The notes below the pieces were generated by a model. It did no database searches. It worked only from the letters and a program-made list of their open reading frames with translations, and was not told the DNA's origin. DNA of 14,294 nucleotides. It comes from Belnapia sp. Lineage in GTDB: Bacteria > Pseudomonadota > Alphaproteobacteria > Acetobacterales > Acetobacteraceae. Shown here piece by piece: positions 7,884 through 14,294 of this stretch (position 1 is its first letter; each line of letters opens with the position of its first letter). The DNA lies in the NCBI GenBank assembly GCA_028291445.1, contig JAQGIA010000255.1, forward strand, positions 1-14,294, in the 5' to 3' direction. The position numbers and the translations under genes were made by a program.

Positions 7884-7910
7884 GGCCGGGCCTGCCTTCA
7901 CGGCCCGGCC
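7884..7910. other. Perfect 9-bp inverted repeat in the divergent intergenic region
   Basis: GGCCGGGCC (7884-7892) and GGCCCGGCC (7902-7910) are exact reverse complements separated by a 9-base spacer. The element lies about 107 bp before the E1 gene start and about 160 bp before the HWE kinase start. It could be a strong RNA hairpin in the E1 leader or a GC-rich operator shared by divergent genes. No poly-T follows on either strand, so a classical terminator is unlikely. Nothing else in 7723-8017 looks like a gene. Confidence 0.45.
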
Positions 7911-8017
7911 ATGGGCCCCTGAACGGTGCTTGGCAGCGGGTTTCCGCCCCGCCGCCCTTGCCGAAGCCGACCCGGCGGGGCCAGATGCAGCCCATCCAAG
8001 AAGCGGGAGTGGCCTGA

Positions 8018-10414
8018 ATGAACGTCGTGACAAGCAGCGGGGCCAACCTCGTGCAGGCCGACCGCGAATCGGAGACCGCCCGGCTACGGCTGCTGCATGC
8101 CATGGAGCGCAAGCTGCTCTGGCTCTCGGCCTGGATGATCCACCATGCCAACCACGTCCGGCCCAACCGGGACGGGCTGAAGGTCGGCGGACATCAGGCG
8201 TCCTGCGCCTCCGTCATCTCGATCATGACGGCGCTGTATTTCGAGATATTGAAGCCGCAGGACCGGCTGGCGGTGAAGCCGCATGCGGGGCCGGTCTTCC
8301 ATGCGGTGAACTACCTGTTCGGCCGCCAATCACGCGAGAAGCTGGCGACGCTGCGGCAGTTCGGCGGCATCCAGCCCTATCCCAGCCGGGTCAAGGACGG
8401 CGCGGAGGTGGATTTCTCCACCGGCTCGGTCGGTCTCGGCGTGGCGCTGACCAGCTTCGGCGCGCTGGTGCAGGATTACGTCCGGCTGCATGGCCTCAGC
8501 CGCGAGGATATCGCCCCGGGCCGGCATATCGCCATCGTCGGCGATGCCGAGCTCGACGAGGGCAATATCTACGAGGACCTGCTGGAGGGTTGGAAGCATG
8601 ATGTCCGCGATGTCTGGTGGATCATCGACTACAACCGCCAGTCGCTCGATTCCGTGGTCCAGGACCGGCTGTTCGGCCGGATCGAGGGCCTGTTCCGCGA
8701 CATGGGCTGGAACGTCGTCACCCTGAAATACGGCCGCAAGCTGGAGGCCGCCTTCGCCCGCGAGGATGGCGACCACCTGCGCCGCTGGATCGATGATTGC
8801 CCGAACAGCCTCTACTCGGCGCTGACCTTCCAGGGCGGCGCCGCCTGGCGGGCGGTGCTGCTGACCGACCTCGGCCGCATCGAGGGCATCCGCGCCATCA
8901 TCGATCCCCTGTCGGACGAGGAATTGGGCGCGCTGATGACCAACCTCGGCGGCCATGACGTGGCGACGCTGCTGGAGGCCTTCCGCGCCCAGGACGCCGC
9001 CGGCGACCAGCCGACCTGCTTCATCGCCTATACCATCAAGGGCATGGGGCTGCCCTTCGCCGGGCACAAGGACAACCACTCCGGGCTCATGAGCAAGGAG
9101 CAGATGATCGGCTTCAAGGCCGAGATGGGCATTCCCGACGGGGCGGAATGGGACCGCTTCGTCGGGCTCGACGTGCCGGAGGCCGAGTTGCAGGCCTTCA
9201 TCGACAGCGTGCCCTTCGCCACGCCGATCGCCGCCGAAGGCCGCCGGCTGGACAGCCCCATCGTGCCGGTGCCGGAGAATTTCCCCCGCCCGACGGTCCC
9301 GGCCGGGCGCAAGCTCTCGACCCAGGCGGCCTTCGGCGAGGTGCTGGCGGAACTCGGCCGGGGGCAGGGGGCCGCGGCCGCCATCGCCAGCCGCATCGTC
9401 ACCACCAGCCCGGATGTCACCGTCTCGACCAACCTCGGCGCCTGGGTGAACCGGCGCGGCGTCTTCGACCGGCATCTGAAGAACGATGTCTTCCGGGACG
9501 CCAAGCTGGCCTCCGCGCAGCGCTGGGGCATGTCGCCGGGCGGCCAGCACATCGAGCTGGGCATCGCCGAGCAGAATCTGTTCCTGCTGATGTCGGCGCT
9601 GGGCCTGTCGCATTCGCTGTATGGCGCGCGGCTGTTGCCGGTCGGCACGGTCTACGACCCCTTCGTCAACCGTGGCCTCGATGCGCTGATCTACGCCTGC
9701 TACCAGGATGCCCGCTTCATGCTGGTCAGCACGCCGAGCGGCCTGACCCTGGCGCCGGAGGGCGGCCAGCACCAGTCGATCAATACCCCGTTGATCGGCA
9801 TCGCCCAGGACCGGCTGGCGAGCTACGAGCCGACCTATGCGGATGAGCTCAGCATCCTGATGCGCTGGGGCTTCGAGCATATGCAGAAGCCCGAGGGCAG
9901 CGCGGTCTGGCTGCGGCTCTCGACCCGTGGGCTGGAACAGCCGCAGCGGGTGCTGGACCCGGCGGCGGTCATCGCCGGCGGGCATTGGATGACCCCGCCG
10001 GCCCCGGGGGCACGGATCGCCATCGCCTTCCAGGGGCCGGTGGCACCGGAGGCGATCGCCGCCTTCGAGGAACTGCGCAGCGAGGAGCCCGGCGCGGGGC
10101 TGCTCTGCATCACCAGCCCGGACCGGCTGCATGCCGGCTGGCTGGACAGCAAGCGCAAGGCCCGTGGCGGCTTCGGCGCACCGAGCTGGGTCGAGGAGCT
10201 GCTGGCGCCGCTGGCGGCCGATGCGGCCATCGTGACCGTGCTGGACGGGCATCCGGCGGCGCATGCCTGGATCGGCTCGGTGCGCGGGCAGCGGGTGGTG
10301 CCGCTGGGCGTCGACCATTTCGGCCAATCCGGCGATATTCCCGACCTCTACCGGGAATACGGGCTCGATACCGATAGCATCCTCGATGCCTGCGCCCAGG
10401 CCCTGCTGGGGTAG
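8018..10414 (+). CDS. AceE-type homodimeric 2-oxoacid dehydrogenase E1 (thiamine diphosphate-dependent)
   Basis: This 798-residue thiamine diphosphate enzyme aligns along its length with the homodimeric pyruvate dehydrogenase E1 (AceE, about 887 residues) but is shorter, mainly at the N-terminus. The cofactor motif runs from GDAELDEGN (Asp176) to Asn206 in IIDYNRQSLD, the usual 30-residue spacing for Mg-diphosphate binding. By eye alignment with E. coli AceE, active-site residues are kept: His59 (GGHQAS), His89 (KPHAGPVFHAV), Tyr121, Glu518 (GIAEQN) and His585 (GGQHQSINT). GGAG at 8006-8009 precedes the ATG at 8018. No lipoyl E2 or lipoamide dehydrogenase is adjacent; the downstream neighbours are a Rieske-FAD reductase and a sugar oxidoreductase. 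The substrate is unknown; pyruvate and 2-oxobutyrate (as for the MdeB type) are candidates. Automated pipelines may label such proteins transketolase. Fold and cofactor are firm; the reaction is inferred. Confidence 0.85.
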   Translation: MNVVTSSGANLVQADRESETARLRLLHAMERKLLWLSAWMIHHANHVRPNRDGLKVGGHQASCASVISIMTALYFEILKPQDRLAVKPHAGPVFHAVNYLFGRQSREKLATLRQFGGIQPYPSRVKDGAEVDFSTGSVGLGVALTSFGALVQDYVRLHGLSREDIAPGRHIAIVGDAELDEGNIYEDLLEGWKHDVRDVWWIIDYNRQSLDSVVQDRLFGRIEGLFRDMGWNVVTLKYGRKLEAAFAREDGDHLRRWIDDCPNSLYSALTFQGGAAWRAVLLTDLGRIEGIRAIIDPLSDEELGALMTNLGGHDVATLLEAFRAQDAAGDQPTCFIAYTIKGMGLPFAGHKDNHSGLMSKEQMIGFKAEMGIPDGAEWDRFVGLDVPEAELQAFIDSVPFATPIAAEGRRLDSPIVPVPENFPRPTVPAGRKLSTQAAFGEVLAELGRGQGAAAAIASRIVTTSPDVTVSTNLGAWVNRRGVFDRHLKNDVFRDAKLASAQRWGMSPGGQHIELGIAEQNLFLLMSALGLSHSLYGARLLPVGTVYDPFVNRGLDALIYACYQDARFMLVSTPSGLTLAPEGGQHQSINTPLIGIAQDRLASYEPTYADELSILMRWGFEHMQKPEGSAVWLRLSTRGLEQPQRVLDPAAVIAGGHWMTPPAPGARIAIAFQGPVAPEAIAAFEELRSEEPGAGLLCITSPDRLHAGWLDSKRKARGGFGAPSWVEELLAPLAADAAIVTVLDGHPAAHAWIGSVRGQRVVPLGVDHFGQSGDIPDLYREYGLDTDSILDACAQALLG

Positions 10415-10419
10415 CTCCT

Positions 10420-10464
10420 GGGGTTCCCGGCCGGAACAGCCTCGGGGTTCCTGGCCGGAACGGC
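10420..10464. repeat. Two tandem 21-bp dyad repeats between E1 and the Rieske-FAD gene
   Basis: Two 21-bp copies at 10420-10440 and 10444-10464 differ at only two positions and repeat with a 24-bp period. Each contains the exact dyad GTTCC-N5-GGAAC, centred about 24 bp apart, and together they fill much of the 87-bp gap between the two genes. They could be tandem operator sites or alternative RNA hairpins that tune expression of the second gene. No T-run follows either copy. Confidence 0.55.
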
Positions 10465-10501
10465 GCTGCCTTGGGCGAGTTGTCGTCCCGGAGGCCGCGC
10501 C

Positions 10502-12028
10502 ATGGACGAGGACGACAAGGGACCGGATCTCACCCAAGGGGTGTCGCTGGCCGCCTTCTCGGCGGAGGGCATGCTGGCCGGCCGGGTCGGCGATGCGGCC
10601 GTGCTGCTGGTCCGCCGCGGCGAGGCGATCTTCGCGGTGGGCGCCCATTGCCCGCATTATGGCGCGCCCCTGGCGGATGGGCTGGCGGTGGGCGAGACCA
10701 TCCGCTGCCCCTGGCACCATGCCTGCTTCAGCCTCCGCAGCGGCGAGGCGCTGGCCGCTCCCGCTTTCGATCCGCTCGGCACCTGGCAGGTGGAGCGCGA
10801 CGGCGACCATGTCTGGGTGGCGGACAAGCTGCCGCCCCCGCCGCCGCGCGGCATCGGCGCGGGGGCGCCGGGACGGATCATCATCCTCGGCGGTGGCGCG
10901 GCCGGCTTCGCCGCGGCGGAGCAACTGCGGCGCGAGGGCTATACCGGCACGCTGACCCTGCTCAGCGAGGATACCGAAGCGCCCTACGACCGGCCGAACC
11001 TTTCCAAGGACTACCTCATCGGCCGGGTCCCGGAGGACCAGCTGCCGTTGCGCCCGCCCGGCTTCTACGCGGCGAACGGGATCGACCTGCGCCTCGCCAC
11101 CGTGGCGACGCGGATCGATGCGGCCCGGCAGCGGCTGCATCTGGCGGACGGCGAGGTGCTGGCCTTCGACCGGCTGCTGCTGGCGACCGGCGCCGAACCG
11201 GTGCGGCCGAAGCTGCCCGGCGCGGCTGACCCGGCGGTGCTGGTGCTGCGCTCGGCAGGGGATTGCCGGGCGATCGTCCAAAGGACGGCGGCGTCGCGCA
11301 GTGCGATCCTGGTCGGCGCCGGCTTCATCGGGCTGGAGGTGGCGGCGGCGCTGCGCGAACGCGGCCTGGCGGTGACCGTGGTGGCGCCTGAGGAACACCC
11401 GCTGGAGAAGGTGCTGGGGCCTGAACTCTCGGCGCTGGTGCGGCAGGAGCATGAGGCGCGCGGCGTGGTGTTCCGGCTGGGCACCAAGGTCGCTTCCCTG
11501 GGATCTTCGCAGGTGGTGCTGGAGGGTGGCGAGGTGCTCGCCGCCGACCTCGTCGTCATTGGTACCGGGGTCGTGCCGCGCACCGCGCTGGCCGAGGCGG
11601 CGGGGATCCGGGTCGAGCAGGGCGTGCTGGTCGACCGCTTCCTGGAGACCAGTGCGGCCGGCATCTTCGCGGCCGGCGACGTGGCCCGCTGGCCGGACCC
11701 GCATGGCGGGGAGCGCATCCGGGTCGAGCATTGGGTGGTGGCCCAGCGCATGGGCCAGGTCGCCGCGCTCAACATGCTCGGCCGGCGGAAACCCTTCGAG
11801 GTGCCGCCCTTCTTCTGGAGCCGGCATTTCGACGCGTTGAACATCGGCATGATCGGCCATGCCGCCGGGTGGGACGAGATCCTGGTGGAAGGCGATGTGG
11901 CGGCGAAGCAGGCGGTGCTCCGCTACATGCGGGACGGCCGGATGCTGGCGGCCGCGACCCTCGGCCAGGACCTTGAAAATTTACGGACCGAACAGGCGAT
12001 GGAGACGGCGCTGAAGGATGACGCGTAG
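10502..12028 (+). CDS. Rieske [2Fe-2S]-FAD/NAD(P)H reductase fusion (AIFM3/ferredoxin reductase-like)
   Basis: The product is a 508-residue cytoplasmic redox protein. An N-terminal Rieske domain (about 12-108) carries both cluster motifs, Cys50-Pro-His52 and Cys69-Pro-Trp-His72. A Pro-rich linker (about 110-120) leads to a pyridine nucleotide-disulphide reductase fold: FAD site ILGGGAAGFAAAE (128-140), the family block APYDRPNLSKDYL (160-172), NAD(P)H site VGAGFIGLEVAAAL (271-284) and the second FAD motif GIFAAGDVA (387-395). A Reductase_C-type tail (about 435-500) follows. The FAD domain lacks the redox-active Cys pair of lipoamide dehydrogenase, so it should move electrons between NAD(P)H, FAD and the Rieske cluster rather than act as an E3. 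GGAGG at 10490-10494 lies 7 bases before the ATG. It is the middle gene of a co-directional trio; its electron partner is unknown. Confidence 0.93.
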   Translation: MDEDDKGPDLTQGVSLAAFSAEGMLAGRVGDAAVLLVRRGEAIFAVGAHCPHYGAPLADGLAVGETIRCPWHHACFSLRSGEALAAPAFDPLGTWQVERDGDHVWVADKLPPPPPRGIGAGAPGRIIILGGGAAGFAAAEQLRREGYTGTLTLLSEDTEAPYDRPNLSKDYLIGRVPEDQLPLRPPGFYAANGIDLRLATVATRIDAARQRLHLADGEVLAFDRLLLATGAEPVRPKLPGAADPAVLVLRSAGDCRAIVQRTAASRSAILVGAGFIGLEVAAALRERGLAVTVVAPEEHPLEKVLGPELSALVRQEHEARGVVFRLGTKVASLGSSQVVLEGGEVLAADLVVIGTGVVPRTALAEAAGIRVEQGVLVDRFLETSAAGIFAAGDVARWPDPHGGERIRVEHWVVAQRMGQVAALNMLGRRKPFEVPPFFWSRHFDALNIGMIGHAAGWDEILVEGDVAAKQAVLRYMRDGRMLAAATLGQDLENLRTEQAMETALKDDA

Positions 12029-12087
12029 CGGCAACCCTCGGCCGGAGGGGCCGTTCGCAAAGCATCACCCGCATCGAAGGAGCAGCC

Positions 12088-13362
12088 ATGCCAGTCGAAG
12101 CCGATCCGCCGACCCGGCGTGGGCTGATGCGTGCCGGCGGCCTGGCCGGGGCCGCGCTGGCGACCGGGGCGGCCGGCGTGCCGGGCTATCCGCCGCCCTC
12201 GCCGGTCGATATCGGCGGCGTCGCCGAAGGCAAGGTGGCCTTCCCCAATTGGCGGTCCCCGGTGGAACCGCCGGGAGGGGCGCCGCCGCAGCCGTTGCCG
12301 CCCGGCGAGCGGATCGGCTTCGCCATCGTGGCGCTGGGCCGCATCGCCCTGGAGGAGGTGCTGCCGGCCTTCGCCGAATGCCGAATGGCGCGGCCGGTGG
12401 AGCTGGTCAGCGCCAGCCCGGAGAAGGCGAAGCTGGTCGCGGCGCAATACGGGATCGCCGAGGCGGCGGTGCATGGCTATGCGGAATTCGAGCGGCTGCG
12501 CGACGATCCGGCGGTGCAGGCGGTTTACATCGCGCTGCCGAACGCCATGCACCACGAGTTCACCCTCCGCGCGGCGGCCATCGGCAAGCATGTGCTGACC
12601 GAGAAGCCGATGGCGAATTCGGCCCGTGAATGCCGCGAGATGATCGATGCCTGCGCCGCGGCGCAGCGCCGGCTGATGGTCGCCTATCGCTGCCAGTACG
12701 AGCCCTTCAACCGGGCGGCGCGGGCGCTGGTGCAGGAAGGCGCGCTCGGCCGGCTGCGCTTCATCGAAGCGACCAACCTGCAGGCCAACGGGCCGGGACC
12801 GCAGTGGCGCTACAGCAAGCGGCTGGCCGGCGGCGGGGCCCTGCCGGACATCGGTCTTTATTGCCTGAACGCGGCCCGATTCATGAGCGGCGAGGAGCCG
12901 GAGGAGGTCTTCGCCAGCATCGGCAGCCCGGCCGGGGACGAGCGCTTCCGCGAGGTGGAGGAAAGCGTGTCCTTCCTGCTGCGCTTCCCCTCCGGCCTGG
13001 TCGCCAATTGCCTCGGCAGCTACGGCGCCTTCCAGGCCAAGTCGCTGCGGCTGCACATGGCGGCGGGCGGGATCGAGATGCCGGATGCCTTCGCCTATCG
13101 CGGGCAGCGGTTGATAGTCGAGCGGCGGGAGGGCCAGTCGCCGGCGCGCGAGGAAAGGCTCATCCGGCCGCGCAATCAATTCGCGCTGGAGATCGACCAT
13201 TTCGCGGCTTGCGTACGGGACGGCAGGATCCCGCATACGCCGGGCGAGGAGGGGTTGCAGGACCAGCTCATCATGGAGGCGATCTACCGCTCGGCGGCGG
13301 AACGCGTCCCGGTCCGGCTCGACCAGCCGCCGCGCCCACCACGCGGTCCCGAACCTGCCTGA
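12088..13362 (+). CDS. gfo: Glucose-fructose oxidoreductase-family protein, Tat-exported
   Basis: This 424-residue Gfo/Idh/MocA protein is very like Zymomonas mobilis glucose-fructose oxidoreductase, which uses tightly held NADP to oxidise glucose to gluconolactone while reducing fructose to sorbitol in the periplasm. A Tat signal is evident: Arg10-Arg11-Gly-Leu-Met-Arg followed by an Ala/Gly-rich hydrophobic stretch to about residue 31, then a Pro-rich arm (about 34-74) like the one that wraps the cofactor in Zymomonas. Catalytic positions are kept: Lys173 in TEKPM, Asp254 and Tyr258 in ALPDIGLY (Zymomonas Lys181, Asp265, Tyr269). The Rossmann loop reads VALGRIA, with Ala82 where the Zymomonas enzyme has the first Gly. 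GAAGGAG at 12076-12082, five bases before the ATG, supports the start. It lies 59 bp after the Rieske-FAD gene. An aldose-aldose oxidoreductase or simple sugar dehydrogenase is an alternative function. Confidence 0.88.
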   Translation: MPVEADPPTRRGLMRAGGLAGAALATGAAGVPGYPPPSPVDIGGVAEGKVAFPNWRSPVEPPGGAPPQPLPPGERIGFAIVALGRIALEEVLPAFAECRMARPVELVSASPEKAKLVAAQYGIAEAAVHGYAEFERLRDDPAVQAVYIALPNAMHHEFTLRAAAIGKHVLTEKPMANSARECREMIDACAAAQRRLMVAYRCQYEPFNRAARALVQEGALGRLRFIEATNLQANGPGPQWRYSKRLAGGGALPDIGLYCLNAARFMSGEEPEEVFASIGSPAGDERFREVEESVSFLLRFPSGLVANCLGSYGAFQAKSLRLHMAAGGIEMPDAFAYRGQRLIVERREGQSPAREERLIRPRNQFALEIDHFAACVRDGRIPHTPGEEGLQDQLIMEAIYRSAAERVPVRLDQPPRPPRGPEPA

Positions 13363-13382
13363 CCGGCGCAGGAGGAACGGTA

Positions 13383-13416
13383 GGATGGGCGAGGGGTCAA
13401 CTTCCTCGCCCCATCC
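13383..13416. terminator. Long hairpin between convergent genes
   Basis: GGATGGGCGAGG (13383-13394) pairs with CCTCGCCCCATCC (13404-13416) around a 9-base loop, with one bulged C. It starts 20 bp after the GFOR-family stop and lies between two convergent genes. Neither strand has a clear T-run after it, so it may act as a rho-assisted or 3'-end protecting hairpin serving the plus-strand transcript. A small TTCCG-TT-CGGAA stem follows at 13427-13438. Confidence 0.6.
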
Positions 13417-13473
13417 CTGGCGTGCCTTCCGTTCGGAACGTGACCGAGCTGATCGCCTTGCCGCGCCAATCGC

Positions 13474-13497
13474 CGCGGCTGGGCAAATCTAGCCGCG
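13474..13497 (-). other. Inverted repeat spanning the stop codon of the LLM-class gene
   Basis: CGCGGCT (13474-13480) and AGCCGCG (13491-13497) are exact inverted arms around a 10-base loop. The minus-strand TAG stop (13489-13491) lies at the loop/stem edge. It could contribute to 3'-end formation of the minus-strand transcript; chance occurrence in GC-rich DNA is also possible. Confidence 0.3.
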
Positions 13498-14294
13498 CAG
13501 CTTCGGCGCCAGCTCGGCGTCGAAGAACTCGATGAAGCGCGCCTGCTCCGGCCCGATCTGCGTCAGGATGAGATGGTCGAAGCCAGCGTCGCGGTACTTC
13601 CCGAGGTTGCTGAGGAAGCGCGACGGGTCGGGGCCGCAGGCGACGGTCTCGGCCACCATTTCCGGCGTCACGTGCTTGGTCGCCGCCGCGAAGGCCTCGA
13701 CGCTGGGTAGCTCCATCTGCACCGGCCAGCCGGTGACCGTCCAGCGGAAGTAGTGGTGCGCGATCCTCTGCGCCTCGGCCTCGCTGGCGGCGTGGCAGAC
13801 CGCGACCTCGGCATAGCAGGGGCCGGTGCCGCCGGCCTCCCGGTAGGCCTCGACCAGCTCGGCGCGGGGTTCGGTGGCGATCAGCCCATCGGCCTTGCGG
13901 GCGGCCATGCGGGCCGCCTCCGGGCCACCGGCGGCGAGGATGACGGGCACCTTGCGCTCCGGCCGGTCGAACAGCCGGGCGTGGTCGAGCTGGAAGTGGC
14001 TGCCGCGGTAATTGGTGAGCCCGGCGGCCAGCAGCCCTTGGATGATCTCGATCGCCTCGGCCAGCCGCTCGTGCCGCTCGGCGATGCCGGGCCAGCCGGC
14101 GCCGGTGACATGCTCGTTCAGCCGCTCGCCGGCGCCGAGGCCGAGGGTGAAGCGGTCGTCGCTCAGCAGGCCCAGGGTCGCGGCGCCCTGGGCGATGATG
14201 GCGGGGTGGTAGCGCTGGATCGGGCAGGTGACCGCGGTCATCAGCCCGATGCGGCTGGTCGCCTGGGCCAGGGCGCCGAGCACCGACCAGGCGA
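13489..14294 (-). CDS. LLM-class (luciferase-like) oxidoreductase, FGD-like, N-terminus beyond window
   Basis: This is the C-terminal 268 or so residues of a luciferase-like TIM-barrel flavin- or F420-dependent oxidoreductase; the frame continues past the right edge, so the N-terminus is not seen. The order of blocks follows F420-dependent glucose-6-phosphate dehydrogenase relatives: CPIQRYHPAIIAQGAATLG, RFTLGLGAGERLNEHVTG, RHERLAEAIEIIQGLL, VPVILAAGGPEAARMAARKADG and FIEFFDAELAPKLRG at the end. By eye, the lysines that hold the sugar phosphate in mycobacterial FGD are not evident (for example EPRAE in place of SGKGEE), so glucose-6-phosphate is unlikely to be the substrate. Cofactor may be FMN or F420. 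It converges on the redox cluster and is probably a separate transcription unit. Family assignment is firm; reaction unknown. Confidence 0.88.
   Translation of the reverse strand, partial: AWSVLGALAQATSRIGLMTAVTCPIQRYHPAIIAQGAATLGLLSDDRFTLGLGAGERLNEHVTGAGWPGIAERHERLAEAIEIIQGLLAAGLTNYRGSHFQLDHARLFDRPERKVPVILAAGGPEAARMAARKADGLIATEPRAELVEAYREAGGTGPCYAEVAVCHAASEAEAQRIAHHYFRWTVTGWPVQMELPSVEAFAAATKHVTPEMVAETVACGPDPSRFLSNLGKYRDAGFDHLILTQIGPEQARFIEFFDAELAPKLRG

Noticed and set aside
7723..8166. Extension of the HWE kinase to 8166
   Set aside because: It would run over the divergent E1 gene, the added segment has no domain, and the good ribosome binding site is at 7729-7735.
8330..11860. Very long minus-strand open frame (over 1,100 codons) opposite the E1 and Rieske-FAD genes
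   Set aside because: Its translation is rich in Arg, Gln, His and Gly with no domain; it is the antisense shadow of two well-supported genes with few stops because of high GC.
10502..12028. Rieske-FAD protein as the missing lipoamide dehydrogenase (E3) for the E1
   Set aside because: The FAD domain lacks the CxxxxC redox disulphide of E3, and the Rieske domain gives a different electron route.
11923..13236. Long minus-strand open frame opposite the GFOR-family gene
   Set aside because: Shadow frame with Arg/His/Gln-rich composition; the plus-strand protein aligns throughout with GFOR.
1..14294. CRISPR arrays, insertion sequences, phage genes, tRNA or rRNA genes
   Set aside because: No spaced repeats, transposase or integrase motifs, terminal inverted repeats, or recognisable RNA gene sequences were seen.

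Overview
The window is a strongly GC-rich (roughly 70% by eye, with G/C at most third codon positions) bacterial chromosome segment. Gene families and style point to an alphaproteobacterium, most plausibly an Acetobacteraceae/Roseomonas-like organism: HWE and HisKA_2 histidine kinases, a Zymomonas-type glucose-fructose oxidoreductase, and a malonyl-CoA decarboxylase. This placement is inference from content. I see no mobile elements, CRISPR arrays, tRNA or rRNA genes.

Layout. (1) 3-602 (+): C-terminal part of the NAD(P)HX dehydratase NnrD, cut by the left edge. (2) 724-2172 (+): malonyl-CoA decarboxylase with both catalytic residues, converging on the signalling genes. (3) 2361-5334 (-): a three-gene phosphorelay operon joined by 4-bp ATGA overlaps, in the order CHASE3 sensor kinase, single-domain response regulator, REC-HisKA_2 kinase. 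(4) 5584-7722 (-): a second membrane sensor, a Cache-PAS-HWE kinase, probably starting at TTG, with a weak terminator-like hairpin separating it from the CHASE3 operon. (5) 8018-13362 (+), divergent from the HWE kinase across a 295-bp intergenic region: an AceE-type homodimeric 2-oxoacid dehydrogenase E1, a Rieske-FAD reductase fusion, and a Tat-exported glucose-fructose oxidoreductase homologue. (6) 13489-14294 (-): an FGD-like LLM-class oxidoreductase, cut by the right edge and converging on the redox cluster across a hairpin.

How the genes may work together. The four minus-strand signalling genes make up two membrane sensing modules plus cytoplasmic relay proteins; no DNA-binding output regulator is encoded here. 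The three-gene redox cluster is the most unusual part. An E1 that normally needs a lipoyl E2 and an E3 has neither nearby. It sits instead beside a Rieske/FAD reductase that lacks the E3 disulphide and a predicted periplasmic sugar oxidoreductase. Two tandem copies of a GTTCC-N5-GGAAC dyad lie between the first two genes. Whether the three proteins share a pathway is unproven; co-directionality and spacing (87 and 59 bp) are the evidence. Most of the window otherwise looks like ordinary chromosomal housekeeping and signalling content.
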